Of a stretch of 64,000 nt of DNA, positions 50,701-62,399 are shown piece by piece. The notes beneath the pieces are model-generated. The model did not search any database, had not been told where the DNA came from, and saw only the letters and a list, made by a program, of their open reading frames with translations. The stretch's first letter is position 1. Every line of letters starts with the position of its first letter. A program made the position numbers and the translations under genes. This DNA is from Chondrosia reniformis (lineage: Eukaryota > Porifera > Demospongiae > Chondrillida > Chondrillidae): contig OX359193.1 of NCBI GenBank assembly GCA_947172415.1, positions 5,140,501 through 5,204,500 on the forward strand. Reading direction: 5' to 3'.

Positions 50701-51376
50701 TCTCCTCCTTCAGCTCAGACTACTACGATTACTATCAGTTTTATTTACTCCCTCCATTCTATTCAAAAGTTGTTTGTAATGGAATAGAAGGTCATTCAAG
50801 TGTTTGCACATCCCAAAAACTGTCCAAAGTAGGAATTCCTAGTACACAATACCCAACTGTAAATGTAACCATGGCAACTACCACTACAGCAAAGTGTTTA
50901 TTCCTGTTTATTATCATCTACAAGCTGTATAGTCAGCTAATAAGTATATGTAGTAGTCCAATACATATAGGAAATACCTATACAAATATTCTTTGGGATG
51001 GTTGAAGCCTTTGTGATCATCTTTATTTACTATGTGCTAACAAAATGGTAACCAGACCACAACCTACATACTGAACATGGGCACATGCAGTTGAAAAATA
51101 TGAAACCAATAATCACTAGGGTTATACCCATGGTTACCGTTCTTAGCCACTGAGTAATTTACTTTGTACTGTATACCAGTAGTATTTGACTGTTTAAAAG
51201 ATGAATTGTATGTACGTGATGATGAACCACTTGGAAACTCAGATTCCATGCAGTTATCAAACAAGGTCCATAGGGTGGAATGTTCTGCTGATGAAATGGT
51301 TTATCACGGTTCCTTCCATTTTAAGTGAGAGGTAGTTAATCTGCGGCCCTGATCCCTTGCATGTCTTGCCGTACAG

Positions 51377-51452
51377 GTCCACCTATGGCAGTACCCCAGG
51401 ATCTGGTCCTGGCCTTAAGGCAGTGAAGACGCTGCAAGCAAAGGCAGATGAT
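51377..51452 (+). other. Orphan exon-like segment
   Basis: Acceptor TGCCGTACAG, 76 bases encoding STYGSTPGSGPGLKAV and KTLQAKADD, then donor GTGAGT. I do not recognise it and see no partner exon nearby. It may be a captured exon inside the foldback element. Confidence 0.3.
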
Positions 51453-51894
51453 GTGAGTTGTGTTTATCATTATCAGCATTTGACTCTGGGTTTTACCCCA
51501 CCCACTTATGTACCTCCCCTAAGCTTGGTCAGCATCCTTCTCAGCCTCTCGTTCCCTACATCCACACATCTATAGCTCATATATCCCCTTGCAATCTCCC
51601 ACATCACTTTCAGCTTTGGTTTCTTCCATCCCTACTTATATACGTTTGGTAAATTTGGTGACAATCGATATCTGACCCTCGATTTCTTGGCTAGTGAAGT
51701 TCTCAATCCCCAATCATATGCGTGCAAGATACACAAATTACTTGAAAATGCCAATAGATTTAAAAATGCCAAATATTTGGTGCCTGTGATCATTTCCAGA
51801 AATGAATGTATTAGCTATCTTAACTACGTAAATCCAATTTGTCAGTTAGCTCCCTATGGATATGCAAAACCATGAGATGGTTCATTCTCTGTTG

Positions 51895-52640
51895 CATCAT
51901 GGTTAATGTTAATGTTAATGTTAATGTAATCTTATTTAGACTGGGAAGGACACCAGCCTACTAGGCTACTATTAAGGCACCCAGTGAATAAAATACACAA
52001 AGAAAGTAATTCAAGTGAAGTGATTTGGTGAGATAAAACGTTTGTTGGAGAGATAAATAATTAGTTGACTAAATTTTAACTCGCAAGTATGGAATTAATT
52101 GGGATAGAAATGAGAACATGCAGATGAAATGAATGCCTTTAGAGACTTGATCTTTATCTCTGGAGGAAGAGAGTTCCACAGTTGGGATCCCTGAAAAGTA
52201 AATATCTGCTTTCCAAAGTTGGAAGAGGGTAGATATAGGTGAAGGCTACTATAGAGGTTGAAAATCGGGTATCATGATGGTGGACGTGAGCAGATGGAGT
52301 AAGCAGAGTGGCTAAATAGCCAGGATCAAGGTTAGACTCTTGAAGACCATGGTAGCTAGATGGACCTTGCACCTTGCTCTTAAGGTTGGCCAGGATAGTT
52401 GGTTTCTCATCCATGTGGCAGAGGTTGGCTTTTTGAGTATCACACGTCCAGCATAATTCTGTAATCTTTCCAGCTTAGTAGCTTGAGCTTCATTGCAGTA
52501 ATTCCAGACAACATCACAATAATCAAATGATGAGAGGATATAGGATTGATAGAATAGCAACATGGCACTTCTGCGAAGGAACCAAGACATTCACCGTAAG
52601 AGGTTTATAGTTACCTTGACAGGTATATATGCAATGTGGC
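51895..52640 (-). pseudogene. 5'-truncated LINE reverse-transcriptase fragment
   Basis: Minus-strand 52590-52312 encodes FYQSYILSSFDYCDVVWNYC and KLERLQNYAGRVIL, the conserved region after the RT domain of LINEs. Reading then shifts frame at about 52330 to QESNLDPGYLATLLTP. The 3' end at 51900 carries a TTAATG tandem tail. Confidence 0.75.
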
Positions 52641-52953
52641 CATAACAGGTGTTCATTGATGATGCAGCCCAAAAATTGGAACTTGGAAACTTGCTCAATA
52701 GTTGTGTAAACTAACCTTCAACTCTACTCAACCACAAAGAAATCTCGTTCTTGTGTTCAGCTACGCTTTAGTGTTAGAAAGGTAAAACTGAGATGATACC
52801 TTTCACTAGCAGACCAGATTATCCATCAACAAAAAGTAGTTAGACATGGTCTTCAACATGACACCCGCTATCACCATCACAAATCAATTGACCATGTACA
52901 TATTAACACTTGTAGCAACCAGACGAAATGATCATACATACACAATATAATAT

Positions 52954-53665
52954 CTAGACCATTAAAATACAATGTATATAGAGGATCAACTTAATGCATC
53001 TCCATCGAGATAGATATATACATATATACAGTGATAATGAAATAGATGAGTCATTTTTTGCAGATGGACCATGACCAGTGGCCTCCTTATTGCCAGGAAC
53101 ATCTCCAGTGCAGTTAACAGAGTAGGGACGACAGCCACCCTTCCTGTTACATTTAACTGCTTGGTGATCACAACCACACTTACTGCATAGGTGATCAAAG
53201 CGGCTGGTGGCATTGGAACAAAATTTGCCACTATTCCATTTATCACAACTTCTCCCCATCCTATATGGATATTTAGCTGGCGACCCCATTGTAAGTAATC
53301 CTGGTCCAAAGTGGACCACTTGACTTTACCCCCTGAGGCCACAGCAGTTGATCGGAATTGCTTGTCATATTCCAGCCACTGATCATAAGAGCTGGCCGGA
53401 ATCATGTGCCAAAGGTAATTACCCCAAGAATAAGTATTGGAAAGGTTCCAAACCTTTTGTGGGATTAGAACAACAATTGGGCAGCAAACAATGTAAATGA
53501 CGATATACAGCCAAGGGAATGGTCTTCTTCCATTTATCTTTTCATCCTTAAGTTGGTTCACAACATTCTCAGGGAGTAAGTCTTGAAAATCAACCCGTTC
53601 ACCGTTACAAATCTTCTCCATCAATTGACCAGGGATAGCAGGCAACCCGCCAATGAACAAAACCA
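52954..53665 (-). pseudogene. Degenerate retroelement gag-like gene with CCCH zinc finger
   Basis: Minus-strand frame begins at an in-frame FIGGLPAIPGQLMEKI and DFQDLLPENVV, then shifts near 53290-53320 to CDKWNSGKFCSN...HLCSKCG...AVKC, a CCCH-type finger. This combination is familiar from gag-like ORFs of invertebrate retroelements, possibly DIRS-type; that assignment is from memory. No RT is seen beside it. Confidence 0.5.
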
Positions 53666-53699
53666 GGTTTTTTCACTTTAACCTTTTTCTCATCAGAAT

Positions 53700-55997
53700 C
53701 ATTAATTGCAATTCTTTAGCAGGGGCGCTAGTCCCCCTCCATAATTCCCCCTTCAAATTCAAACACCCAGATATATATGGTCCCATCCTCTTTAGCTCAT
53801 CACAGCTCTCATAACTCACTTAAATAGTCATGAGATTAGTGTGTTACCGTTTACTCCTCTTTGTATCAATTTCAACCATGGAAAAGTTGATTCCGGGGCA
53901 CACCACATGGAGGTAGGAGTACATCATTCCCCCCTCTCTGCCCAGTGATGCTCCATGTTCCCAGCTAGGAGGGGAGGAAGATACACAGGAACGGCTCAGC
54001 GTACCTTGCCGCCCATTGACCAGTTACTAGACCAAGGTACAAATGCTATGTGTACAATGGCCTGACCTCGAACCTTCATCATTGAGAATCATGGCACGCT
54101 AGCGTAGCACCAGAGAACAGCACACTACTTTACCTCAAATCAGACCTAAAAGGATGATACTGAACAATGGTAGAAACATGTACATTGCTAGTAAAGTATG
54201 TGAATACAAAAGCTTAACACAAGTAGCATGCACACAGTCCAACAGAAATACAGAGTTGCAAATCCACAAAATAATTCAGACATCAGCTCAAATTAAGTCA
54301 AAGAGGATGAAGGAGAGTCCAGAACTGAAAGAGTCTACAAATTTAAAGCTTGTAGAACCTGTGGAATGTAGCAAAATACTATAATACAACTGATTAATGT
54401 ACATTTAAGCATGTCAAACCTTTAAAAGACGAGATACGTTTGCTTTCTGTTCTGAAGTAAGTTGAATTGATTTTTTGGTTCTGTAATTCCAGAAATGAAT
54501 GCGGTAATCTTAATATTGCAAACTTTGTACTTCTCCTTTCAAACGCATATATTTTGCAAAGTCACGTGTATATATGGATGGGTGGTTCCAAACAGCAAAT
54601 GAAACAAACAACGAAGCTAATGAAACAAAACGGGATGGTCGGAATGAAGCCTTCCTGTGGCCCGAATATCATTAAAAGCCAACTAAAGAATAGAGAGCGT
54701 TGTTCGGGTATCTGCAAATATAATCTTATTTATAAGGGGAACCCAGCTATTGCAAAATGGGTGATATTTATTTTTACGATATTAAAGTTGTTTGGTTTTC
54801 TGTTCATTTTTACCACATTCCCAACTTGCATATTATGCTTGTTTGTATGCCAAACTGTTGATAATGATTGTTATTCCTTTTTGGCCTGTATTATATAGCA
54901 CTCATTTTAGAATCTATTCAGCTGGAAGGTTGCACAGAGAAATTGGTAGATATGTGGACAAGATAATGGCAGTGGCTACATGGCAGAGAGATTGCAACTT
55001 GTTATGGCATGGAATAAGTTTAATTTCGGGTACCTTCTAAAGTTAATCTAATTTTCAAGTGCCTATACTATGTAGCTGTATTGTATGTGTATATAACAAA
55101 TCCAGACCAGCTAGTGGAAACATATACAAGTATACACTTTAGTAATTAGAGTATTTTCTTGTAGTTGAGTAAACCTAGTCTGATATGAAATGGCAGGGTT
55201 TCATTCAGGGGGGCAGGGTGGGGCATTCCCCCCTTGCTGAAGAATTGCCCCCACATTGGATGTAGGTTGTCACTTAATTAACTATTTTATCAAGGTATGA
55301 CATGCCCCTGCATGCAAACATTTAAAAGTCAATTTTTGCCCCGCCCCTTTTACACAAATTTCTGGATTTCTGGATTTCCCTGACTGATATATGGGTATGT
55401 GCAATAACAAAAAAGACTATATATAATAGGGACAATCTCTATATAAATCATTAACAATAGCAATCCTATATATGTTAGGGTATAACATTGCCAGAGCAAC
55501 AGTTAGTTAATTCAAGATTTACCATACGTATAATGGCCATGTTCTTGGATGAACTTACCTATATACAGTATCATCTCTTGAGCTAGGCAGCCCATGATAC
55601 TACCATCCAGACATTATGTTGATCATGCTACTATTAATAGATATAATGGAAAGCATTTGGGCACACCTCCTGATCAATTCTCTGGAGTATCATACTCCAA
55701 AACCAATCACTCAATATTGAATTATAAATTGAAAATGGAATTTGACAATTATACTGTATGCCATAGCTATAGATCCTGCAGATTTCCAATCAGCAGAAAG
55801 TGACAAATGCAAATGAGCAAATTCTAATAGTACCATTGATACTAAACCAAAGAGATTGAAATATATATCTCAAAGTGAATCTCTTTTTACTATGCATGTG
55901 TATATGATATGTAATTTTTATTTCCAAATCAATTGCATGATAATTTCCTTTTCAATGATACATAATGCTTGAAATAGCTGTGATTGTTTGGTAATTT
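53700..55997. other. Intergenic region without recognised genes
   Basis: Mostly AT-rich sequence. Open frames (for example 54467-54898) show no domain or splice partners. A GGGGCAGG-rich piece at 55205-55345 looks like old repeat. I support nothing here. Confidence 0.4.
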
Positions 55998-56166
55998 GCT
56001 CTAATTAGTTTAGAAGACTGTACACAATTAGCTAACATAATTTACTTGACCTAGCAGATTCTGAGACTTAACACAATTAGTTGTTTACTCTTAAAGCTTA
56101 TATTAATAGGAAGACAGGTTCCTCAGCCATCATTAGCTTGAACCTGAGCACTCAAGATCTGTAGAC

Positions 56167-57320
56167 ATGGCAAGTAAAGGAAGGAACTGGCTCTTGTTTT
56201 CTCTTCTCGGATTGGTCCTGATTCTTATCTTGGTTATACTGATACTTGAAGGAGTATTTATCTGGATACTGTTTAAAGAGGTTGGCAAGCTGAAATCCAA
56301 AATGGTTCCAGAGGACACTGAGGATGTAGAAGGAGCAGTCAGGCCACAAATGAATCAAGAGGTTGACATTTCCCATGATCAAGGTATACGTACACACTAC
56401 ATTTCAGCAGATTATAAATCAAATTTTAATAATACACACACATACTTACGTATATATATATATACAGGCTGTATATACCAGACTAAGGTATTTACTGTAT
56501 ATAATTTATAATGACTCATGTTGTTGCTGTACTTTATATAGTTAATATGGAAGAGCATAGGGTAGCACGGAAAGTAAGATCAGATACAGATGTAGCAGCT
56601 AATAGGTCTTGTATCACACAAAGTCAGACAAGTTGCTGCACATCTGGTAGAGATGGGAGGGATGGTTTGCCTGGGAGGGATGGAAGGGATGGTAATGAAG
56701 GACCCATTGGTGTAGCAGGTCCTCCTGGTAGTCCAGGTTCTCCAGGTCCCAAGGGAGGTATGGGCCCATCCAGTGGTGTGGCCTATGTAAGGTGGGGCCT
56801 ATCAAGCTGTCCATCAGGATCCACTATAGTGTATTCTGGGAGAGCAGCTGGAAAGAAGTACAATCAGAAAGGAGGAACCACCGACTTTCTTTGCCTCCCT
56901 GATGACCCTCTGTACAGATCTTCTGACACTTCTCACAGTCATTACACAGGTCTGTATAGTGTTGAATATGAAATCTTTGGTTCAAGTGAAGCAGCTTTAA
57001 GGAATTTGGTACAATCTGATGTGTCCTGTGCTCTGTGTTACTCCAACTCAAAGTCGGTACAGTTCATGCTACCAGCAAGACATACCTGCCAACCTGGGTG
57101 GAATACAGAATACTCAGGATACATGATGAGTGAATGGATAAGGTCAGATCGTCAGCCCACAACCACAATCTGCATTGATGAGATGGCACAACCATTGCCA
57201 GGAAGTGCCATTAGCATTGATCCAGCAGTTGTGTATGTCATGAAGGCAACATGTAATGGCCTCCTTTGTCCTCCATATGACGCTGGCAGACCCCTAACCT
57301 GTGCAGTGTGCACTAAGTAA
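56167..57320 (+). CDS. Membrane-anchored short-chain (spongin C4-like) collagen, copy 1
   Basis: Extracellular-matrix collagen of sponges. Exons 56167-56383 and 56542-57320 join to 331 residues. The N-terminus is a type II signal anchor (residues ~9-36, LLGLVLILILVILILEGVF) followed by an acidic stalk. Cysteines in CITQSQTSCC just before the helix could knot the trimer. The Gly-X-Y helix has about 14 triplets (GRDGRDGLPGRDGRDGNE, GPPGSPGSPGPKG). The C-terminal domain (residues ~150-331) carries VRWGLSSCPSG, YSGRAAGKKYNQKGG, CLPDDPLY, CALCYS, MLPARHTCQPGW and ends CPPY...LTCAVCTK, as in freshwater-sponge short-chain collagen C4. The membrane anchor suggests a cell-surface or shed form. The gene is duplicated 2.4 kb downstream. 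Confidence 0.9.
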
Positions 57321-57654
57321 CATGAACTATATAAATTTGTGAACATTGAAAAAGTTTTAATTTCACATGTGTGTGCACATAATACCAGAATTTAATTGGA
57401 CTACATAGAATACTTTCAATCATGAAAACGGAACGGATGTTGTGTATATTAAGGTACTTATAGGTTGTAAATTATTTACCTCAATACTTTGTACTTGTCA
57501 TGATTGGAAATGGGTCCATAAAGACTTAACCTATTACATGTAGCCGGGGCTATTTAAAGGCAACAATGGCTCAACAGCCACCAGGGACTAACATGAGGCT
57601 AAGTAAACACATAAAAAATCTAAGATACCATTTTCCTACATGCTATGCCTATTC

Positions 57655-57870
57655 TGTAAAAGAGTCTATAGGGGAACTAATCCTGAAGAGAGCTTTGGAT
57701 GAAGATACAGGAATCTTTTCTTCCTTCTTTTCCCTTCTTTCATCTTCTTCTCCACTGGGTCAGACAGCCATTTCTGGGAATTCCACCTTTCATCAGTGAT
57801 CCTGGTAGTCTTTGTCTTTTTCTTTATCTTTATCTTAATCTTCTATGAATCCTTGGCTCTCTATGCTAAA
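57655..57870 (-). repeat. Dispersed repeat with CTGATGA core (copy 4)
   Basis: On the minus strand: CACTGATGAAAGGTGGAATT, CCCAGAAATGGCTGTCTGACC, CAGTGGAGAAGAAGATG and CTTCATCCAAAGCTCTC. CTGATGA is at 57796-57790. It sits in the spacer after collagen copy 1 and has no counterpart after copy 2, so it arrived after the duplication or was lost there. Confidence 0.55.
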
Positions 57871-58276
57871 TCTAGGGGCCTTATATAAACTATTTTGGTG
57901 CCAAAAGTTAAATAAGGTGTTAACTAAGACACATGATGAAATTTAATATTATGAATTAAATTACATTTTATGAATTAAATCTGTAAGTAGTAATCTGGCT
58001 TGTACAGGTAAAACAGACTCAGCATAACTATACAAGTAAGACATATTACATAAGTCTACCCTTAGGTCTTCTAGTAGTAACATTTCTTTGGAGGTGGGGT
58101 AACACAAGACAGTCCTTAAGCATACTAGCTACTTTTTGCTTATACTTGATTCTAACTGGAGGCTGCCGGGATAGGAAGGTTTTAAAGGTTGATTTTAGCT
58201 TAAAATATTTGTAACCCTGCTTAATAAGCCTATATACTGCTAGAACTGCAAACTTTTAGCCTGAAAACATGTATAA

Positions 58277-58412
58277 CGTTAACTCTACTTAGTGTCATGC
58301 AATTTAAGGGAAGTGTATGTCACTCCAGACCCTTCCATATCAGACTTTTTTGATTTGTAAAATGGACTCCAATATCCCCTACCATGCATCCTCTCCCTTC
58401 TTCTGCATTTCC
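58277..58412 (-). pseudogene. Duplicated 3' tail of the multi-pass membrane gene
   Basis: Matches 60288-60420, the last ~35 codons, stop and short flank of the neighbouring minus-strand gene (FTNQK, SGVTYTSL, LHDTK then stop). One A is lost from an A run, shifting frame. It is the relic left by the tandem duplication that copied collagen plus neighbour tail. Confidence 0.8.
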
Positions 58413-58593
58413 ATGAGACTCTAATTAGTTTAGCAGACTATACACAATTAGCTAACATAATTTACTCTACCTAGCAGATTCTGAGAGTCAGACTTAATAC
58501 AATTAGTTAGTTTACTCTTAAAGCTTATATTAATAGGAAAACAGGTTCCTCAGCCATCATTAGCTTGAACCTGAGCACTGTAGATCTGTAGAC

Positions 58594-59734
58594 ATGGCAA
58601 GTAAAGGAAGGAACTGGCTCTTGTTTTCTCTTCTCGGATTGGTCCTGATTCTTATCTTGGTTATACTAATACTTGAAGGAGTATTTATCTGGATACTGTT
58701 AAAAGAGGTTGGCAAGCTGAAATCCAAAATGGTTCCAGAGGACACTGAGGATGTAGAAGAGGCCATCAGACCACAAATGAATCAAGAGGTTGATATTTCC
58801 CATAATCAAGGTATACGTACGTACATACTACTTTTCAGCAGATTATATATATACGTATATCAAATTTTAATAATACACACACATACGTATATACGTATAC
58901 TGTATATTATAATTTATAATGACTCATGTTGTTTCTGTACTTTATATAGTTAATGTGGAAGAGCATTGGGTAGCACGGAAAGTAAGATCAGATACAGATG
59001 TAGCTCCAGCAGCTAATAGGTCTTGTATCACACAAAGTCAGACAAGTTGCTGCACATCTGGTAGAGATGGGAGGGATGGTTTGCCTGGGAGGGATGGAAG
59101 GGATGGTAATGAAGGACCCATTGGTGTAGCAGGTCCTCCTGGTAGTCCAGGTTCTCCAGGTCCCAAGGGAGGTATGGGCCCATCCAGTGGTGTGGCCTAT
59201 GTAAGGTGGGGCCTATCAAGCTGTCCATCAGGATCCACTATAGTGTATTCTGGGAGAGCAGCTGGAAAGAAGTACAATCAGAAAGGAGGAACCACCGACT
59301 TTCTTTGCCTCCCTGATGACCCTCTGTACAGATCTTCTGACACTTCTCACAGTCATTACACAGGTCTGTATAGTGTTGAATATGAAATCTTTGGTTCAAG
59401 TGAAGCAGCTTTAAGGAATTTGGTACAATCTGATGTGTCCTGTGCTCTGTGTTACTCCAACTCAAAGTCGGTACAGTTCATGCTACCAGCAAGACATACC
59501 TGCCAACCTGGGTGGAATACAGAATACTCAGGATACATGATGAGTGAATGGATAAGGTCAGATCGTCAGCCCAGAACCACAATCTGCATTGATGAGATGG
59601 CACAACCATTGCCAGGAAGTGCCATTAGCATTGATCCAGTAGGTGTGTATGTCATGAAGGCAACATGTAATGGCCTCCTTTGTCCTCCATATGATGCTGG
59701 CAGACCCCTAACCTGTGCAGTGTGCACTAAGTAA
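58594..59734 (+). CDS. Membrane-anchored short-chain (spongin C4-like) collagen, copy 2
   Basis: Tandem copy of the gene at 56167. Exons 58594-58810 and 58950-59734 join to 333 residues. It keeps the type II anchor, cysteine cluster, 14 Gly-X-Y triplets and full C4-like domain. Differences are few: an extra Pro-Ala before the cysteine cluster (VAPAANRS), EEAIRPQ for EGAVRPQ, NQ for DQ at the exon 1 end, RQPRTT for RQPTTT and DPVGVYV for DPAVVYV. Near identity extends into the promoter region (58420-58593 against 55998-56166), indicating a recent event or gene conversion. Stop is convergent with the membrane gene ending at 60297. Confidence 0.9.
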
Positions 59735-60296
59735 CATGAACTATGAAACTTTGTGAACATTGAAAAAGCTTTCACATGTGTGTGCACATAATACCAGACT
59801 TTAATTGGACTACATACGTAGAATACTTTCACTCATAAAAACGGTAACGGATATTGCATGTGTATAATAAGGTACATACAGGCTGTCATTTACCTCAATT
59901 ACTATATTCAGTATGCACTGTTGTATAGAAATTTTGCTTGCAGTTTAACATCTCAAAATCACTAGGAATTTTGATTATGGTTAGGATGTCTATAGCTATA
60001 TGCATATTCATGATAACTCTGTATAGATACGCATGTCAATATACAAACTCAGAAAGATTTGCCAATTGATCATGACTGTTTATTCTAAGCCATTCCACTA
60101 CGTAATGAAGCCATAAACCAACAATACTACAGCCACAACTCAGAGAATTCAAAGTCTTTGATCTAGATCTACACCACAAAAATTGCTTTTAATATTTGTA
60201 GCATACAGTAAATTAGATACACAACAAACATGTACAGTAAACCCAAAAGCAGCACTTTTGCTAGATGCATGTTACAGCAATAACTTAACGTTAACT

Positions 60297-62399
60297 CTAC
60301 TTAGTGTCATGCAATATAAGGGAAGTGTATGTCACTCCAGACCCTTCCATATCAGACTTTTTTTGATTTGTAAAATGGACTTCAATATCCCCTACCATCC
60401 TCTCCCTTCTTCTACATTTGGTACACAACCACGAGAGACTGGTGTACCATTTCATTCCACTCTCACTTGTAACATCTGTGGTGTGGCTCTTTGTAGAGGC
60501 TTCTAGTGAAGTAGTAAAAAGAAGATTCTCTCTTACGTACTGATCATCTTCATCATTAGGACTTTCGGGTCTTTCTTGTGTTCCTGAGTTCTCCATTTCT
60601 GTATCCTCATTCCTTGTCACACTGCCATATTGCATAAATCTACTATTTGATCTTTTCTGCTTCTTTCGTTTTCTGTAATACTTTACAGAATAATAGGCAG
60701 TCATGGCTACAAGATACACCATGGGAACAAGAATCAGAATTTGTTGAAAAGCAAAGTATATTTCATTGGGCTTCTGCAAGTTATAGTAAATACTTTGATA
60801 ATTAAACAAAGAAAAGCAATTTATCATTAGTATTATAATGTAGATCACACAGTCCCATGTATTCAACCAATGCAATGATTTCTTGTAAGGCTTACAGGCT
60901 ACTGTTAATACCAAATAAAAGGAAGTTAGTATAATTTGCGGTATGTATTGGTCTACAGTTTTAAATTGGGAATAAATGAGGCCTGACAAGGCTCTGTAGA
61001 AAAAGAAGAGGCCGCCAAAAAAATAATATCGCTCTTGAAAACATTCAGTATATTTGTCAAGAAAGCCGATCATTCTAAAGGAAATAGCTCTCCTTGCAGT
61101 TCTTTCTTCTGTAGAGGAAGTTACCCTATCCTTTCTCAGCTTACTAGCCAAATAGATACATGGTTTATATATAATGAGCACAACTGCGGGGAGAATGACA
61201 AAAAAGGCTAGGATCAGTACTGCTGGAACTGCATAACTTATGTGTCTTTTATCAAACATTTCCATAGAGGGGTCAAGATAAACTCTTAGACTATCACCTT
61301 CAGTAGACTTGAGGCTGGAAAAGGATATTGGGGATAGGAAGAAGAAGGAGATATAGGATATCTTAGAATACACTAAGAGTAGGAAAGAAGCTAAGCCGTT
61401 TCTCAAACTACTAATTGTCTTTCCAAGTGCAAGCTGGACACGGGCTGTGATGCCATGACAGGTCTGCATAGCCTTAAAGATACACCTACACCAAACTGGC
61501 TCTTTAGAGTATATATACTGTACCAGTAGTGCAAGGAGACACAAGGCAACTGGTAGGAGAGCTGAAATATATTTAAACATTAGAAAGTCCATATCCGTCA
61601 ACCCTTCGGTAAGGCAGAGTGGAGGGAACGGAGGAAGACTAGTAAAGAAGTCTAAACTCCAGATTGAATATACCCAATTAATCCAAGAAGATAGCGACCC
61701 AGAACTATCATCGTGACCATAGGTTGTTACATCCAAAGCTCCAGTTGTATAGTAGTTTTGATTGCGAAACGTATGCGCGAAAAGAAGAAATGAATTCAAC
61801 TGTCCTCTCAGCAGAGGAATGTCGAAAAACAGAAACACGCCCACAAGAAGCAACTCCGGTAGGACCTCCAGTCCTAGCCATAGAAACACGACTCCTACCT
61901 GGCTATATTCAACTCCACATTGGACACACTCAAAAGGTTTATTGATGGAAACACTGTAGTCTTTCTTACACTGTGAGCAAAGGCTTCCAGTACGTTTCCT
62001 TCTTGCGCAGAAAAAGTGGTCGAGTTTGTTCGGATCTTGCGGCAGTAGCACTCTGGTGTCATATTGATGGGAACAATGATTAAGGAGGCAGGGTAGCGCA
62101 ACAAAATACTCGTCAGCGAAGTATGTGCCGTTATCCGGAACATTCCAATATCCGGCCCAAGTATTGATACGTACCACGGCTCGCTCCTGGAAAACCGAAG
62201 AATCGTTTTCTCCAGTGCAGTAGGCTATTCCTGGGTATTGCAAAGCGGTACCATCCCCTTTGAAGATAGTGTCACCACACTGACAACGTTGATTTCCACT
62301 TGTATTAAATGTTCCAGGAGGGCACGTTACGTTGTAGGTATTTGAAAGTGTGCCACACTCCAATGCAATTAAAATGAACAAAACCGACCTCCCGTCCAT
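60297..62399 (-). CDS. Multi-pass membrane protein with cysteine-rich ectodomain (unrecognised)
   Basis: A single-exon frame of 700 residues from the ATG at 62399; an upstream in-frame ATG at 62450 would put 17 residues ahead of the signal peptide and is less likely. A signal peptide (SVLFILIALECGTLS) leads into a cysteine-rich ectodomain (CPPGTFNTSGNQRCQCGD; later SLCSQCKKDY and FECVQCG). About eight hydrophobic segments follow between residues ~185 and ~590 (for example VFLWLGLEVLPELLLVGVF, AVPAVLILAFFVILPAVVL). The last ~110 residues are charged and cytoplasmic (KYYRKRKKQKR, ENSGTQERPESPNDEDD). The layout suggests a receptor or channel; I cannot name a family. No introns, unlike most genes here. 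Confidence 0.8.
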   Translation of the reverse strand: MDGRSVLFILIALECGTLSNTYNVTCPPGTFNTSGNQRCQCGDTIFKGDGTALQYPGIAYCTGENDSSVFQERAVVRINTWAGYWNVPDNGTYFADEYFVALPCLLNHCSHQYDTRVLLPQDPNKLDHFFCARRKRTGSLCSQCKKDYSVSINKPFECVQCGVEYSQVGVVFLWLGLEVLPELLLVGVFLFFDIPLLRGQLNSFLLFAHTFRNQNYYTTGALDVTTYGHDDSSGSLSSWINWVYSIWSLDFFTSLPPFPPLCLTEGLTDMDFLMFKYISALLPVALCLLALLVQYIYSKEPVWCRCIFKAMQTCHGITARVQLALGKTISSLRNGLASFLLLVYSKISYISFFFLSPISFSSLKSTEGDSLRVYLDPSMEMFDKRHISYAVPAVLILAFFVILPAVVLIIYKPCIYLASKLRKDRVTSSTEERTARRAISFRMIGFLDKYTECFQERYYFFGGLFFFYRALSGLIYSQFKTVDQYIPQIILTSFYLVLTVACKPYKKSLHWLNTWDCVIYIIILMINCFSLFNYQSIYYNLQKPNEIYFAFQQILILVPMVYLVAMTAYYSVKYYRKRKKQKRSNSRFMQYGSVTRNEDTEMENSGTQERPESPNDEDDQYVRENLLFTTSLEASTKSHTTDVTSESGMKWYTSLSWLCTKCRRRERMVGDIEVHFTNQKKSDMEGSGVTYTSLILHDTK

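Larger units (their letters stand above)
50143..51716. mobile_element. Split foldback element with hammerhead-like core and internal cargo
   Basis: Left arm 50143-50214 (GGGGATTGAGAACTTCACTA, CCAAATTTACCAAACG) is inverted at 51642-51716. Next to the left arm, on the minus strand, CTGATGA...CGAAACGTTTGG occupies 50234-50212. About 1.4 kb lies between: a LINE 3' end (50275-50700) and an exon-like piece (51377-51452). Either later insertion or capture could explain this. Confidence 0.55.
55998..60420. repeat. Direct tandem duplication of collagen plus neighbour tail
   Basis: Unit A about 55998-58412 and unit B about 58420-60420. Each contains the collagen promoter, gene, a spacer and the 3' tail of the convergent membrane gene; in B the tail belongs to the complete gene. 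Spacers differ because of repeat insertions. Confidence 0.8.

Noticed and set aside
54467-54898. 143-codon plus frame with hydrophobic C-terminus
   Set aside because: No domain, no splice partners, AT-rich composition; hydrophobicity follows from T-rich codons.
60336-60506. Plus-strand frame over the membrane gene's end
   Set aside because: Overlaps the strongly supported minus-strand coding sequence.
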